Positions 10,480 to 22,499 are shown, counted from the stretch's first letter. The stretch: DNA of 64,000 bases from Rutpela maculata (GCA_936432065.2 OW386289.2:169259348-169323347); one strand, 5' to 3'. Notes: generated from the sequence alone by a model not told the origin. Program-made: numbers and translations.

Positions 10480-10664
10480 TATAATTGTCCACAATGTTTA
10501 GGTGATATATTATGTAGATATGGCGATACACGCGACTTAAATACAAGGCATAGAAATAATCTACGTATACTAACCACCCAAATCAGAAAGGTTTTAAGAG
10601 TTCTTTCTGCTATCAAGTAGCTCAAACATATAACTGTTACTTTGGTTAAAAAAAAATTGGATAA

Positions 10665-10725
10665 GAAACTTGGATAGGAAGTCTGGACGTTTAACTAGTG
10701 ATTCCTTAGACAGCGGTTTTTAAAT
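10665..10725 (-). repeat. HINE-2 5'-end fragment
   Basis: The minus strand reads AAAACCGCTG, then AAGGAATCACTAGTT and TCCAGACTTCCTATCCAA, matching the first about 50 bp of HINE-2 with substitutions. The rest of the element is missing. Confidence 0.55.
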
Positions 10726-11884
10726 ATAGACCGAGATCTGGTTATGTTTTGTCCACGTGACTGGATGCAAGACTTGTTTCTACCTGAATATATTCGTTTA
10801 CTATTTTCATTCACGAAAAGGCATTTCTGCCGTGCCACTCCGGAAGACGTTCATAAGGGTGGGCGGTGAAAAAAAAAAAAAAAATTCACGCTTGATAACG
10901 TGATACGATACAAGCTTGAAGTTTTGTGTACAGCATGTTGATGGTAGATAACGTCAGAAAATTGGCAGAAATGAAAGTGCTGTCACTTTTCTGTCATCGC
11001 TTTATCTTCCACTTTGATTTCTTTCGGTTTTTTTTTACATTATCAGTGCCATCAGATTATGGTACACACAAAGTTTCGAGCTTGAATCTCGTCATATTGT
11101 CAAGCGCGAACATTTTTCTAACTTTTTAGGTAGAAATTAGCATTGCATCGAGTCAGTTATTAATAAGAACCTTCAAAAGGTGTTTGGTCTACAACCTAAG
11201 TAATGTCAGTGCGGTATTTTCATTAAACCATTTATAAGAAGAAAAAAATATCTAGACATGAAGTTCCATTATAAAAGCGTCGCAATATTACAGCTATAGG
11301 TATTGCCGAGGTTTTATTTACTCCACAAAAAAAAAGAAAAAGAATTTATTAAACTTTACTGAAAGCGTGCCTCATTATTTTCCAGGGTAAATACTTTTAT
11401 TAAGGTTTTGCAATATTGTCAAGTAGAATTTTGAAACTTTTATTAAAATTGCGAAACATATCAAATTAAATCATCTATTGATGAAACGTATATGAAACAC
11501 AGTGTATTTCATATAAGTTAAATGAAGAAATAGAAAAAAATACGTAAATAGAGAAACACAAGTACATACAACATGAAGTTGTATACGGTGAACAACCAAA
11601 GCATAAAATATGTAAATATTTCTTTAAAAAACACGATTTTATTTAATGCAATAAAAATAATAATACATATAGCTAAAGTAACACCTATGAATAAAACAAG
11701 TCCAATCTTACAATAAAATAATACAAAGTGTTGATTTACTAATTCTACAAGTTAGAGTAACTAGTAAGTAATTCAGTAGTAAGGACGAAATATCGAACAG
11801 TAGTTAAATATAAAATCAAAATATATATGTGAATTTTTAATCCGCATTTTTATTTTTTTTTCTGTATAAAATGATGGTACCGTT
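10726..11884. other. non-coding, no recognised feature
   Basis: AT-rich sequence with a 16-A run near 10870. No protein with family resemblance, RNA gene or paired repeat was seen. Confidence 0.5.
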
Positions 11885-12049
11885 AAACTAGTTAAAGCAT
11901 TATACTCTTTGCCGATTTACTGAGCTTTTTATATGATTGTTACACATTCTAGAGGATACTCTTCGCAGTTTTCTTGTAAATGTTAGTTTTTGGACATTCT
12001 AAATTTTGTGATACCAACTTTATGAAAAAAAAAAATGAAAAAAAAATCC
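11885..12049 (+). mobile_element. HINE-1 copy C, 5' end only
   Basis: AAACTAGTTAAAGCATTATA, the subterminal motif ATACTCTTTGCC, then the conserved TTACTGAGCTTTTTATATGA and TGTTAGTTTTTGGACATTCT. Homology stops in the A-rich stretch at about 12049, before the tRNA-like segment. Confidence 0.7.
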
Positions 12050-12109
12050 TTTTATCTTTATGAAAAACATTGTCCCCAAGGATCGGGAAGGGGGTGCACG
12101 TACAGCTAG

Positions 12110-12335
12110 GGAGGGCTCCCGACTACTATGCTTCAAAATATTTCAGTGTTATCAAAATATTAAAATATTCAGAAAGTATTTAAATACTAAGTTTAAACTA
12201 TTTAATTACTTTTGTTATTTATTATTTAAATACTTTTATCTTTTGAAAATACTTAATATTTAAATACTTTCAATTTTCTGAAAGTATTTAGTATTTAATA
12301 TTTAAATACTTTTTCAAAGTATTTGCCCAGCTCTG
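12110..12335. repeat. hAT-like non-autonomous element, one end visible
   Basis: A stretch built from AGTATTTAAATAC-type motifs in both orientations, ending AAAGTATTTGCCCAGCTCTG at 12335. CAGAGCTGGGCAAATACTTT (the complement) is a frequent insect hAT terminus. The opposite end and the TSD are not clear. Confidence 0.4.
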
Positions 12336-12339
12336 ATTA

Positions 12340-12905
12340 TAAGTTGTAACCTGTACTCAGATTTTGAACGAACATCCTCCCAAGAATTACCACTAACATG
12401 AGTATTTGTATCATCGGCATAAGCAAAGATACCCATACCATCAGTACCAGTGTTTATAAACAGATCATTAACATAAATTATGAAAAGTAGCCTTGTGGCA
12501 CGCAACATACTACTGCTAATTCTCTACCCCTTTCATTATTTGTCACAACATATTGTTGACTGTTACTAAAATAACAACCTTAAACCCTGTACATTTCTAG
12601 AAGCTTTACATAGTTGCCGGTATCAAATGCCTTTGCTAGATCTAGAGAGATAGCTGCTATCAGTATAATTTTGTTTACATCATATTTTTGTTGCCAAGAC
12701 CGTAATAGTAAATGTATTTTTTTAAATAATTATATAATCATGGGTTTATAACTGTTTTTTGCTATATTTGATATGGGAGAGATTGAACGACAGTTTACCA
12801 TCTGATTACGGTCGCCACCTTTATGTAATGGTTTAACAATATTACACATTAATATTTGAGGAAATATTCTGGATATCATTGACATAACCGATTGGTTTCA
12901 TTACG
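12340..12905 (-). pseudogene. LINE reverse transcriptase fragment
   Basis: Minus-strand RT motifs in order: fingers CNIVKPLHKGGDRNQMVNCR near 12840-12780, motif A ISLDLAKAFDTGNYVKL near 12640-12590, a decayed PQG motif near 12500, and catalytic FAYADDTNTHVSGNSWEDV at 12365-12430. Frameshifts separate the blocks. It lies immediately 3' of the poly(A) end of the next LINE, so it is a separate, older insertion. Confidence 0.75.
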
Positions 12906-12910
12906 TATTT

Positions 12911-14050
12911 TTTTTTTTTTTCCGGATTTAGATTGGCCTCGGGTATTTCCCATTAGCCAGCTACTCAGATTGTTGTACTTTGCATTGTAAAAGAGAAAAA
13001 TAGAATCAACTAAAAAAAAAAAAAAAACTATGGGGAAAATTACAGGGGCACTCGTTTCACGCCAAGGGGCCGATCATGGCGACTTTAATGAACAAACATT
13101 ACAAGTAGGCCTCGGTAAGGAGGAGAAAGGAATGACAGAGGAAACTACAGAGGTAGGCTGGAATTCGAATTTCACAAATATTGAACTATGTTAAATGATA
13201 TAGTTGCATGTTTCCAAGTGTTCAACGATGATTTGAAGTGCATTAAAATTTTTCTTTGCGAGAATGTAATTTATGTTCAGAGGTAATACAAAGCCAATGT
13301 CCTGGAGACGTTGTATTAAATGGTCGGATTCTCTCTGCTTCAGTCTACAATTAAATAGAAGGTGGTTAACGTCACCAGTTTCTCCGCATTCGCAGCGATC
13401 GCTCTCTATTGTTTTAATTTTATACAGGTGGGAAGGAAATCGGCCATGGTTAAATTGCAGACGAGTTATAGTGGAATAGAAATGCCTGGTGGTGGATAGC
13501 CCTTTATGCCATTTTGAGTCAGATGTAAGTGGGTTCAATAAAAAGTAGTTAGTGGGTTTATCTGAATATGCGTCTTTATATCGGCGTTGCCATTTTACAT
13601 GTAGTGTTTTTTTAAGTGAGACGTGTAAGTCTGATGAAGGAGTTTTGTATAAAGAAATATCGCCGACTACGATCGCACTCTTGGCTAATTTGTCCACTTT
13701 CTCATTATGTGGTAAGTCACAATGAGCTTTAATCCACACAAAGTTGACATTAATGTTGCGATGCGCCAGCTGTGAGACTTTATTTACGACGTCTAACACA
13801 AAACATGAGGAGTGGATTCCAAAGTTGGAAATACTATTTAAAACACTTCTTGCATCTGAAAAAATTGTTACATTAGGGTAATTTAGCATACTAACTACAT
13901 TGATGGCCTCAAGGATGGCAATGGTTTCGGCTTTAAAGAGTTTTTGGTCGGAGTTTTAATTTGCACTCTGAATTCAAGCTAGGAATGAAAAAGGCACTAC
14001 CAGTACCGCTCCCGTTTTTTGATCCATCTGTGTTCATTACGTATATTAAT
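12911..14050 (-). pseudogene. LINE C-terminus with RNase H domain and poly(A) tail
   Basis: An RNase H domain at the end of a LINE ORF2. NTDGSKNGSGTGSAFF near 14047-14000 gives the first catalytic Asp; after a frameshift KAETIAILEAIN supplies the Glu; FSDARS near 13855 and NEKVDKLAKSA near 13710 the remaining Asp residues. The longest open frame (13191-13889, 232 aa) continues into CECGETGDVNHLLFNC, a C-x-C...H-x4-C zinc-binding tail usual after RNase H in R1/I/jockey-type elements. The 3' UTR ends in poly(A) (poly(T) at 12910-12924). Confidence 0.83.
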
Positions 14051-14105
14051 ATTATTTTCATGCCGGATTATCGTACGTGATCTCCTCCTGGAGACACATT
14101 ACTAC

Positions 14106-14270
14106 TTAGACTGTTAATGTGGCTACTTGTTCAAGTACTGAATCTAAAAACGGTGAATGAGCAACTTGTTTAATTAGTGGTGTTATCAGCTGTTGGTGTA
14201 CTTTTTCTATATTCGAGCCAACATTTAAAAAATGATCGTTCAAGCATTCGGCAATTTGGGTAAGGAGGAT
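14106..14270 (-). pseudogene. LINE fragment upstream of RT
   Basis: The minus strand encodes QIAECLNDHFLNVGSNIEKV, resembling the IAxxLNxxFxxVGxxI linker between endonuclease and RT. It lies directly 5' of the RNase H remnant, so the palm may have been deleted from one element, but this could be a second copy. Confidence 0.5.
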
Positions 14271-14579
14271 CATGATATATCGCAAATCTGATATCAAAAT
14301 CGAAATTAGCGATCGTTGAAATCTACAAACACCAAGCTTTGATGAAACGAAGACACCACAACTTATCCATTTACCGTATAAGTGGGGGATGGGGTGGGGC
14401 ATAGCAAATCTGATATCATAAAATTGTTTTGTGATGGAGAAGGAATGAGTGTGCAGTATTTCTATAAATGGATGGAAAATGTCAGGAAAATTAATTGCAG
14501 GATTTGCTGCTGAAAGCAACAATGGATGTAGGTAAATAAAAGGATTTAATAGAAAAATGATTCAAATTGAAATAAACTG

Positions 14580-15400
14580 TATTTATTCGGTTACCCATAA
14601 TCGTGTCCTAAATCTTACCTGAAGCCCAATTTTCAAGTTTCTAGATCCATTGGAAGTACACTACAAGTTTTGATTACTATATGAGCCAGTTCTCTTTAAC
14701 ACTTACCTTCGTTTTTCTGCGGCAATTTGAGAGATTATTGGAATTTATGATTTTTCTCTACAGTTGCCTTCTAAACCCTACCGTGTCCCAAATTTCAAGC
14801 TTCTAATATCACTGTAAGATTTTGATTACTGCAGGAACTAATTTCGTTTTTAGCTTACCCCCTCTACTCCTCTTCTTTGGGTATTATAAGGGAATATTGA
14901 GATTTCAATGGTTTCCCTATAATTTTGTTCTAACCCCCACGTGGGTCCTAAATTTCAAGCTTCTAGGTTCACTGGAACTACCCCTATAGATTTTGATTAT
15001 TGTTTACCGACTTTCCTCTCGACTGAGGTATGATGAAAGAGTATTGGGATTTTTTCATTTTTCCTCTACCTCCGTCACAACTTTCAAGTTCCAGATCCAC
15101 TGGAAGTGGATCGACTTCTGTTCCCTTTTTTGACTTATGATAAATGAATGTAGCGGTCTTAGGATGCCCTCTTCTTCCTTTTTTGTGGTATGGTATAGGT
15201 ATATTGGAGTTTTAGCATTTTTTCCTTTAGCCAATCCTTCCCAATCCTTCCTTGGTCACAAATTTAAAGATTCCAAGTACCCGCTCTTCTTTCCTTTTAA
15301 AGAAATATTGGGGTTTTGGGATTTTTCCTTTTAGCAACGTTTCAACCCCTACCTGTGTTCCAAATTTCTAGATAAAGTAACCTATAAAAGTTGTAATGTG
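14580..15400. repeat. diverged tandem repeat, about five or six units
   Basis: A phrase like CAAATTTCAAGCTTCTAGAT, CCACTGGAAGTAC and GATTTTGATTACT recurs around 14628, 14795, 14957, 15080, 15255 and 15358. Between these anchors come pyrimidine-rich stretches such as TTTTTCTCTACCTCC. Unit spacing is about 120-170 bp and heavily diverged. No ORF is supported. Confidence 0.55.
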
Positions 15401-16677
15401 TATTAATGTAATGTAATTATATATACTTTTGATGGGAATTCCATGCTTTGGTTTTTAGTTATGCAGGAGCTAAATACTGCCTCAGCAGAATTAAAATATT
15501 TTGTTGCTTTTTAGTGATTTTAATAAAAGCTTTTTTAAGAAGCGTTTAGAAATTTTTCTCTTGGAAATGTTCCCATGTAAGGTATTAAAGTTTTATGGCA
15601 TTTTATATACCAAATCAAATCATAAATTAAAAATTTGCTATTTAAAAAAAAATGCTGATTACGCCATTACTTAAAAACAAAAGTAGGTAGAAAACTGAAG
15701 TTGACAAAAAAAAAATGTGTAGATATTTTAACAAATAAAATTGTTTTTATCTCTATAAAGAACACTCGCCTGGCCCTATTAATTGATGGAGCAAGTTTTT
15801 TAAAATCAAATTTCATTGAATTGTCGCAACAATTTTCCCTTTGGAATAATGAAACAGTTCTCCATTCGACATAAAAACAGCTACACAGTTTTTCCCAATT
15901 AAGTTACTCCACTTTTTATCACATTGATAAATGTAACAAAAAAATTCGTATTTTGATTCCAGCAGTGAAAAGAGCTGCGAATTATCGAATCTAGTCCTAC
16001 ATTATCCCCGGACAAATACATTATTTATATGTCTATCTGAAAAATACCATTGAAGTTCAAATTCAATCACATTATTAATGATCGCATTCATTTTAGCACG
16101 ATTAGCTGATTAAACATACCATCGCGTGTATTTTGCGAGATTGAGAGGATTTGGACATCCAGGACATCCAATTCCGTCCGTTTCAACGCTTTGAATTCAC
16201 GCATATCTAATTCTGTTTGGCGAGTTGTATACAATTCCGAATTATCGAATCTACCTACTGTCATCTATCATCAAGCAGAACAACGTTATTTAAAGCATAA
16301 GGCGTGAGAGACATTGATTAATTTAAGAGTCTATCGAGGCGTACTTAATGAATTATCTACGAAGCGATAGTTTGTCGGGACAACAGCAATTATTGCGGTG
16401 AGAGGTTTTTAAATTGGAACATTACAGGTAGATGTCGCTATATGTTGATTTTTATAGTGTTACATATCACAAGTGTGTAGATCAGTAACGACAACAGAAA
16501 TATAATGGTCGGTGGCATTTAAAATTAAACTTCGCAAAGTAAACTATATATTTATCTTGATATACGTTGAAACAATATCATGGTTGGTCTATTTATTTAA
16601 TCAAAATATCCAGAGGAAAGGAATCATCAAAATAACCTTACAAAAAAATGTATACAAGTTTACTATAAACAAAAAAA
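15401..16677. other. non-coding, no recognised feature
   Basis: Mostly AT-rich with a more balanced stretch around 16080-16400. I found no repeat ends, exon or RNA gene here. Confidence 0.45.
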
Positions 16678-17351
16678 ACCGCTGCCCAAGGAATCACTAC
16701 TTCCACATCCAGATTCTCTATCCAAGTCACTCACAACGAAAAAACTTTGTATGTGAAAATAATTGTTTATGGAACTTTAATAATATAATATTTGAAATCC
16801 TCTACCCCAAAAACCCATAAAACGATACCCCACATCGGTAGTGGGGTGGGGGTGGTGATGGGGGGGTGGTAGTGGGGGGTGGATGAAGTAAAAAAATATT
16901 TTGAGGTTTCTGGTTCCTGTACATGCACTAAATCACATTTTTTTTTCATCCCCTTTAATAAGGAGGGGGGATGGTAATGGGGGTGGCTAATGCCAAAAAT
17001 TTTTTTGAGACCTTAGCTTCTCTTGTATATACTAAATACCAATTTCATGGACTCTTACCTGCTTGATTTACCCATTTACCCAAAATTTACCCCAATTTAC
17101 CCCCCAACCCTTCGACGGAACAAGATGAAAATATAATCTAGTTCTAGATCTCGTGTACCAAATTTCAAGTCAATATCTCAAACGGTTCCAGAGTAAACGT
17201 GCGCACAAAAAAAAAAGTTACAGACAGACAGACAGACAGAAATTTTTTTTCGCTCAAACTTAAAATCTCATGACATTTTAAGCCTATTTGGGCAATACAA
17301 ATTTTTAAACATTTTTTTGTCGTTACTATACTTCCACTGGACGTGGAAGTA
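16678..17351 (+). mobile_element. HINE-2, first unit of tandem array
   Basis: Full-length unit: 5' ACCGCTGCCCAAGGAATCAC, subterminal TACTTCCACATCCAG, G-rich GGGGTGGGGGTGGTGATGGG blocks, the conserved TACCAAATTTCAAGTCAATA, a GACAGACAGACAGACA microsatellite at 17222-17240, and a terminal hairpin ACTTCCAC-TGGAC-GTGGAAGT at 17330-17350. It encodes no credible protein. Confidence 0.82.
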
Positions 17352-17672
17352 AAAAACCGCTGCCCAAGGAATCACTACTTCCATATCCAGATTTTCTATC
17401 CAAGTCGCTCACAACGAAAAAATTTTGTATGGGGAAATAATTGTTTACGGGACTTTAATAATATAATATTTGAAATCTTCTACCCCAAAAACCAATAAAA
17501 CGATACCCATCGGTAATGAGATGGGGGTGTTGATGGGGAGGGGTGGTAATGGGGGTGAATGAAGTAAAAAAATATTTTGAGGTTTCTTGTTCTTTTACAC
17601 ACATTAAATCACTTTTTTTTTCACCCTCTTTAATAATGGGGTGGGGGTGGTAATGGGGGTGGCTTATGCCAA
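17352..17672 (+). mobile_element. HINE-2, second unit (3'-truncated) of tandem array
   Basis: Begins AAAACCGCTGCC immediately after the hairpin of the first unit, head to tail. It runs to the GGTGGCTTATGCC position and then switches to AACGAAAAAACTTTG, a sequence normally found about 55 bp from the 5' end, which marks a recombination joint with the third unit. Confidence 0.8.
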
Positions 17673-18290
17673 CGAAAAAACTTTGTATGTGGAAATAATT
17701 ATTTATGGAACTTTAATAATATAATATTTGAAATCCTCTACCCCAAAAACCTAAGAAACGATACCCCACATCGGTAGTGGGGTGGGGGTGGTGATAGGGG
17801 GGTGGTAGTGGGTAGTGGATGTGGAGGAAGTCAAGAAATATTTTGAGGTTTCTGGTTCTTGTACATACACTAAATCACATTTTTTTTTCATCCCCTTAAT
17901 AAGGGGGTGGGAGTGGTAATGGGGGTGGCTAATGCTAAAATTTTTTTTGAGACCTTAGCTTCTCTTGTGTATACTAAATACCAATTTTATGGACTCTTAC
18001 CTGCTTGATTTACCCATTTAAAACAAATTTACCCCAATTTACCCCCCAACCCTTCGTCGGAACAACATGAAAATATAATCTAGTTCCAGATCTCGTTAAA
18101 GTACATACGTGTACCAAATTTCAAGTCAATATCTTAAACGGTTCCAGAGTAAACGTGCGCACAAAAAAAAGTTACAGACAGACAGACCAAACTTAAAATC
18201 TCGACGTTTCGTGACATTCTAAGCCTATTTGAACAATAAAAACTTTTAATTTTTTTTTGTCGTTACTATACTTCCACTGGATGTGGAAGT
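17673..18290 (+). mobile_element. HINE-2, third unit (5'-truncated) of tandem array
   Basis: Lacks the first about 55 bp, then continues collinearly through the G-rich blocks, CAAATTTCAAGTCAATATC, a shortened GACAGACAGAC tract and the terminal hairpin (ACTTCCAC-TGGAT-GTGGAAGT) ending at 18290, followed by AATTAATTT. Confidence 0.8.
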
Positions 18291-19407
18291 AATTAATTTC
18301 CAAACTACCTTTTTGCTTTTTGCCGATTTTGAGGAAATATTTTAAAAAATTTTGAGAATCTACTCCTTAACATTTTTTTAAACATATGTGGTAGAAAATC
18401 CCAAAAATAAAAATGAAAAGTTAAATGGATACTACAATTATCGTTTAGACAATATTAAGATTATGGTATAGTCAGAACTTTAGTTTGCTATGAGTAATTT
18501 AATAAATAAATATGTTGTGAATTTCAAAAACACGTTTGTTTTGAACAACTGTCAATTAATGGCTGATGCCAATTAAGAGATTACTTTCACTGTTACAGAC
18601 AATATTTACAAAAGTGCAGTGGCTATTCCAAAGAGGCAAAGTGACATTTATATAAATTTTAAACTAATACTTTTTGGCATTAATATTTAACGTTTTATCA
18701 ATATAAAACCGCCAATATTTTAATTAACTTCACTAATAAGTAAAAAGTTATCGGTAAAAATGGTTCGGTAAGAACTCATTTACTTGCACATTAATTTCCA
18801 TGTTCGAAATTCATAGATCTCCTGGCCAAAGTATCTCATTCAGTAAATGTAATTCGAAAAAATAAACATTTCGCACTGTTACGTTATTATATTATTTCAT
18901 AATAATGATATCATTGAACAAAATCTGTGCAATATGTTTTTTAATAAATAATTATTTGTTAGTTTGGTGCTTTCCGCAGGTAAAGAAATTATATTACTTC
19001 AAAAGGATATTACCGGTTCACTTAATACCCATCTATTTTAAATTTTACTATGAATTTATTTGGTAAGGTTATTTGTCTGGTGAAATATGCATTACTTCAT
19101 TTCAAGAAATGTCAGTGTTGCAATATAATTTAATATTTACTAGATGTAATAAAGTCCAGTTTGGCCACAATTGATTAGTTCAAATTTTCACATTTTTCTC
19201 ATACTAATTAACTTTGTTATAAGTTAATAAAGTAACGTGAAATTAATATTTCGCATCTTAGAAAAACATATGAGGAAATAACATTGAAAGTGTACGAATC
19301 TAAAAGTTACTTAAGTTAAACTTTCTTTTGCACATCAGAGTGTGCAGAGTTGATTTGTTTTTCATAATTTGATGATAATGAAATAATAGCTATTGGTGTT
19401 TAATGGC
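18291..19407. other. non-coding, no recognised feature
   Basis: AT-rich sequence. No ORF above 60 codons, repeat terminus or RNA gene was recognised. Confidence 0.5.
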
Positions 19408-19483
19408 GTAAAGTTCCTTATTGTCGCTCGAGAAAGCGGAGTGTATCAAATACTCGAGAGCGACAATGACACTTTGCGCCAGT
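19408..19483. repeat. short interrupted palindrome
   Basis: GCGTAAAGTTCCTTATTGTC at the left pairs with GACAATGACACTTTGCGC at the right, enclosing GCTCGAG...CTCGAGAGC. It could form a stem of about 30 bp. It resembles the palindromes at 52485-52620 and 52766-52819 in style but not in sequence. Confidence 0.5.
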
Positions 19484-19627
19484 ATAGTAGTAGTAAAAAA
19501 TTGAGTTGAATTATTAGTTAGTAACCACGGTTTATCAGCATTTTATCAGTGTGCCATGTATGTAACCAAAATAAAAAGACGAAGAAAACACAAAAGCTGT
19601 CATTTTATTGAAGTTTTATTGATTATA

Positions 19628-20600
19628 ATAACAATAATAATAATAATAAAATGTCTTTATTTAAAGAAAAAATTGCACTTTACATACAATTAATTCATTT
19701 AAACAGGCTGAATCTAGCACGTATTATGAAGCTCGTATAAATAAAATATTTAATTGGTACTCTTCATAACAAAAGTTTTGGGGTATTATTTATTAATTCA
19801 AAAAGATGTATTGTGAATTTTGTGATCAAACTTGCGTACGGACAGATGCACGCAAGCGAGCGTTAATTCACGACAAGTGAGATAATAACGTTTACCACAC
19901 ATGTATCGTACAAAATTTTATCTGCAATCATTAGAAATTCATCAAATCCATCATAAGGATAAGATGGAATCATAAAAAGAAATTAAAATCAGTTATTTAG
20001 AACGCAAGTTACTACAGTACCTAGAGTTAAAACCGCTGCCTATTACTTTATATATATTTAAAACTTATAGTGAAAACAGTAGTGGCCCCAGGATTGACCC
20101 TTGTGGTACACCTGCTATAAAAAATTGAGATTTACCTATATTCCATACATTCACTACGTTCTTTAAGGTTGCCATTGACTGCAGCAAGTAGTATGTATAG
20201 TTACCCAAATTTAAAAAAAATAAATGTATACAAAATCTAGTTCTATTATTCCGATTGTTTCAAATGGTTGGTTCATGTAATTCAAAAAATAAAAGAGAGA
20301 ATAGGGGAAAAGTGTGAAATTTAGCAGCCTCTCAACAGAGAACTAAGTCTACTAGAAGTCCGCTTTTCTCTTGATAAGGAATAAAGGCAGTAAATGCAAC
20401 TAAAATTTCATAATGATTCATCCAAAAATATAAAAAAGTTCAAATGCCTTATTTAAATCCCATATCTTGAAAAATAATCATGTCTAAGAATATCATTAAT
20501 TAAACTTTGTTTCTTGAATTGACAATGCTGGACTGCTGTTGGAATTTGGCCAACCTTATCGACTCCCCGTTTATTAACCAGTCTCTTACAATGAGGTATT
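19628..20600 (-). pseudogene. decayed LINE (RT remnants and TTATTA-type tail)
   Basis: On the minus strand, remnants of a motif A (DLNKAFELFYIFG) near 20450 and AGVPQGSILGPLLFSL near 20075-20135 identify RT. The 3' end is an AATAAAGACATTTTATTATT tail at 19628-19655. Stops are frequent. Confidence 0.65.
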
Positions 20601-21139
20601 TTCCTTTTTTTTTTTTTATTGAATAATATCGTAGAATATGTTCAAACAAGCCTTCCAATACAGATTTTCGCGAAAATAATTATCAATTATCAAAACGGAA
20701 GTTAAAATAAGTGGAGCAACAGGTGTTTTAAATTGGTGACGTAGGTAGTTTGGCCGATGACGTAGGTAGACTGTATGGATTTGTTGATAGAATGATTTTA
20801 TACAAAACAGTGTGGTGTTGCCAAGTTGAAATTCCTTCTCTAGTTTTAGTAATGATATTTGAAGAAAACAGGAGTATAAAGCTTATTTATTAAATCAATT
20901 TTAATATATTTATCCACGAAATTTAATTTTGTGATGTAAAAAATAATAATGGGCGTGAATTATTAAATATTTTAAATAATTTTTAATGCCGATTAGATTT
21001 TTAAAAACATATTTAGCAATATATGACAACAATATCAACGGATAGTCAGATGACAGATGTGTTTTAACGGGTCGTGTTGATTTGAAGCATTTCAATTTCT
21101 TTTATCGAGGTATTTGCTGTTATTTACAAATAACAGATA
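20601..21139. other. non-coding upstream of the THAP-like exon
   Basis: AT-rich; the minus-strand ORF 20910-21095 has no family resemblance. 20720-20830 contains two similar phrases, GACGTAGGTAG at about 20739 and 20760. A promoter for the exon at 21140 would have to lie here, but no defined element is visible. Confidence 0.4.
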
Positions 21140-21284
21140 ATGTCGTCGAAAGGATGTTTTATAAAAAGTTGTGGAAACACAAGTATAAGTGCGTCGGAAA
21201 AAATTTTTGTAACTGTTCCGAAAAATATGGATATTCGAAGAACTTGGTGGAAAGCTTCCAATATTTCTGATCCCATCTCTTCAG
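21140..21284 (+). CDS. candidate first exon of a THAP-domain protein
   Basis: Open frame MSSKGCFIKSCGNTSISASE, then KIFVTVPKNMDIRRTWWKAS and NISDPISS, ending at a GT (TCTTCAG|GTTCGTT). The first half of a THAP zinc finger is recognisable: a Cys pair (C-x4-C), the conserved Pro of the F-x-x-P-K segment and the Trp of R-x-x-W. THAP domains bind DNA and occur in host regulators and in P-type transposases. The Cys/His second half (C-x-x-H-F) would be in the next exon, which I could not find downstream. The start is the first in-frame ATG after stops. It could be a transposon gene remnant or a host gene. Confidence 0.5.
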
Positions 21285-21377
21285 GTTCGTTTATATTTTG
21301 TTGTTACGATTAGTCGGCCACATACTAGTTACAGTACTGTTAATTAAAATACACTTACTAATAATAAGTGTATTTAC

Positions 21378-21504
21378 CTTTGAGTTTCACATTTTTCACG
21401 TTTGCTGACAAAAAATCCAAATTTTGTTTATAGAAAGAATCTATCATGTCGTAATCAACTTTGGGCAGATTGGAAGAATCTCCTTTCACAAAATTCAACT
21501 CCAT
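21378..21504 (-). CDS. candidate first exon, minus strand (YqaJ/SWIM-like start?)
   Basis: From ATG at 21504 the frame reads MELNFVKGDSSNLPKVDYDM, IDSFYKQNLDFLSANVKN and VKLK, ending at the good donor AAAG|GTAAATAC (21377-21370). The phrase LPKVDxxMIxxF...N-x-D-F...V-K resembles the start of an uncharacterised insect protein family that I associate, from memory, with SWIM zinc fingers and YqaJ-like nucleases; this is tentative. It lies inside the predicted intron of the plus-strand THAP-like exon, so the two genes would overlap head to head. Following exons, to the left, were not identified. Confidence 0.42.
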
Positions 21505-22499
21505 ATTAATAATTTATTGATAAAATATAAAATAAAAAATCAAACGCCACATAAACAAACAACAAATAAATCTAACCTATGTTTCTTGTTTCTTTCACTT
21601 GTATTATGACAAGAATTGACAACTGGCAGCAAGCAAGCAAAGTTGAAAGTTGGAAGAGAGCCGTTTTTATACAATGTTGCAACATAATCCTCGCCGCGAA
21701 TTTTTTTTTACATTTTCAAGATAACTCCTAAATAATAAACATAAATACCTTTTAATTCCTTCTAAACACATGTGTATAATATTTATTGATTTTCAAGATA
21801 TTGAGCAAAATGTGTCATAGGTAAAATAATGTAAAGAAAATACACAATTTGGCATTCATTTGAGACAGTTGCAGTCTAAGCGAAAGTTGTCTGTTATTGG
21901 TTAAATTATTTCCCGCCAAAACTTAATTTAAAAAAAAGGAATATACCCTATTTACAATCAAATATTTGTTTTATCAGGACACGGAAGTTATTCCAAAAGT
22001 CAAACTTTGTGACTTAAAACTGCCAAAGGTCTCACTAGACCCCATTCTATAAACTGATGTTCTTGACGTGGTTTCCAAGAATTTTCTACTAAAATGTTTC
22101 AAAGCATTTCTTTCGGTGATTAAAAGTTCATAAGAAAATTGCTATTAAATTATATTTGTTTCCAAATTTATTAAGCCAATATAGAAATTAAGCTCGTACT
22201 TAATAACTAAATTATAAAGTTTTATAACTCGACGTTGAAACATCACTGAATTTATTATTATATAAATATTCTGGATGATATACAAACAAGCAAGACTCTC
22301 ATTAAAGTTTTCTAAACTGTTTGTGTTGAGTTTATGACAACTGGAAGTTGGAGCATACCAGAAAATATGTACTTGTAGGCCAGTAAAATGTTTCCAAGTA
22401 AAAGTATAATCGTATAATAAATACACTGAGAAAATACTTAGCAGTAAGATTCCAAGTGCGTGTGATCACGCAAATGCGGAAAACTGCTCAAGTTTCTAC
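21505..22499. other. non-coding, possible promoter at its left end
   Basis: 21600-21700 is less AT-rich and lies directly upstream of the minus-strand exon, so it may hold its promoter. The rest, including the ORF at 22145-22426 (-), shows no family resemblance. Confidence 0.4.

Noticed and set aside
13273..13479. 68-aa plus ORF
   Set aside because: Antisense to the LINE RNase H region.
16767..16949. 60-aa minus ORF with Pro/His-rich composition
   Set aside because: Translation of the G-rich blocks of HINE-2; the same happens in the other copies.
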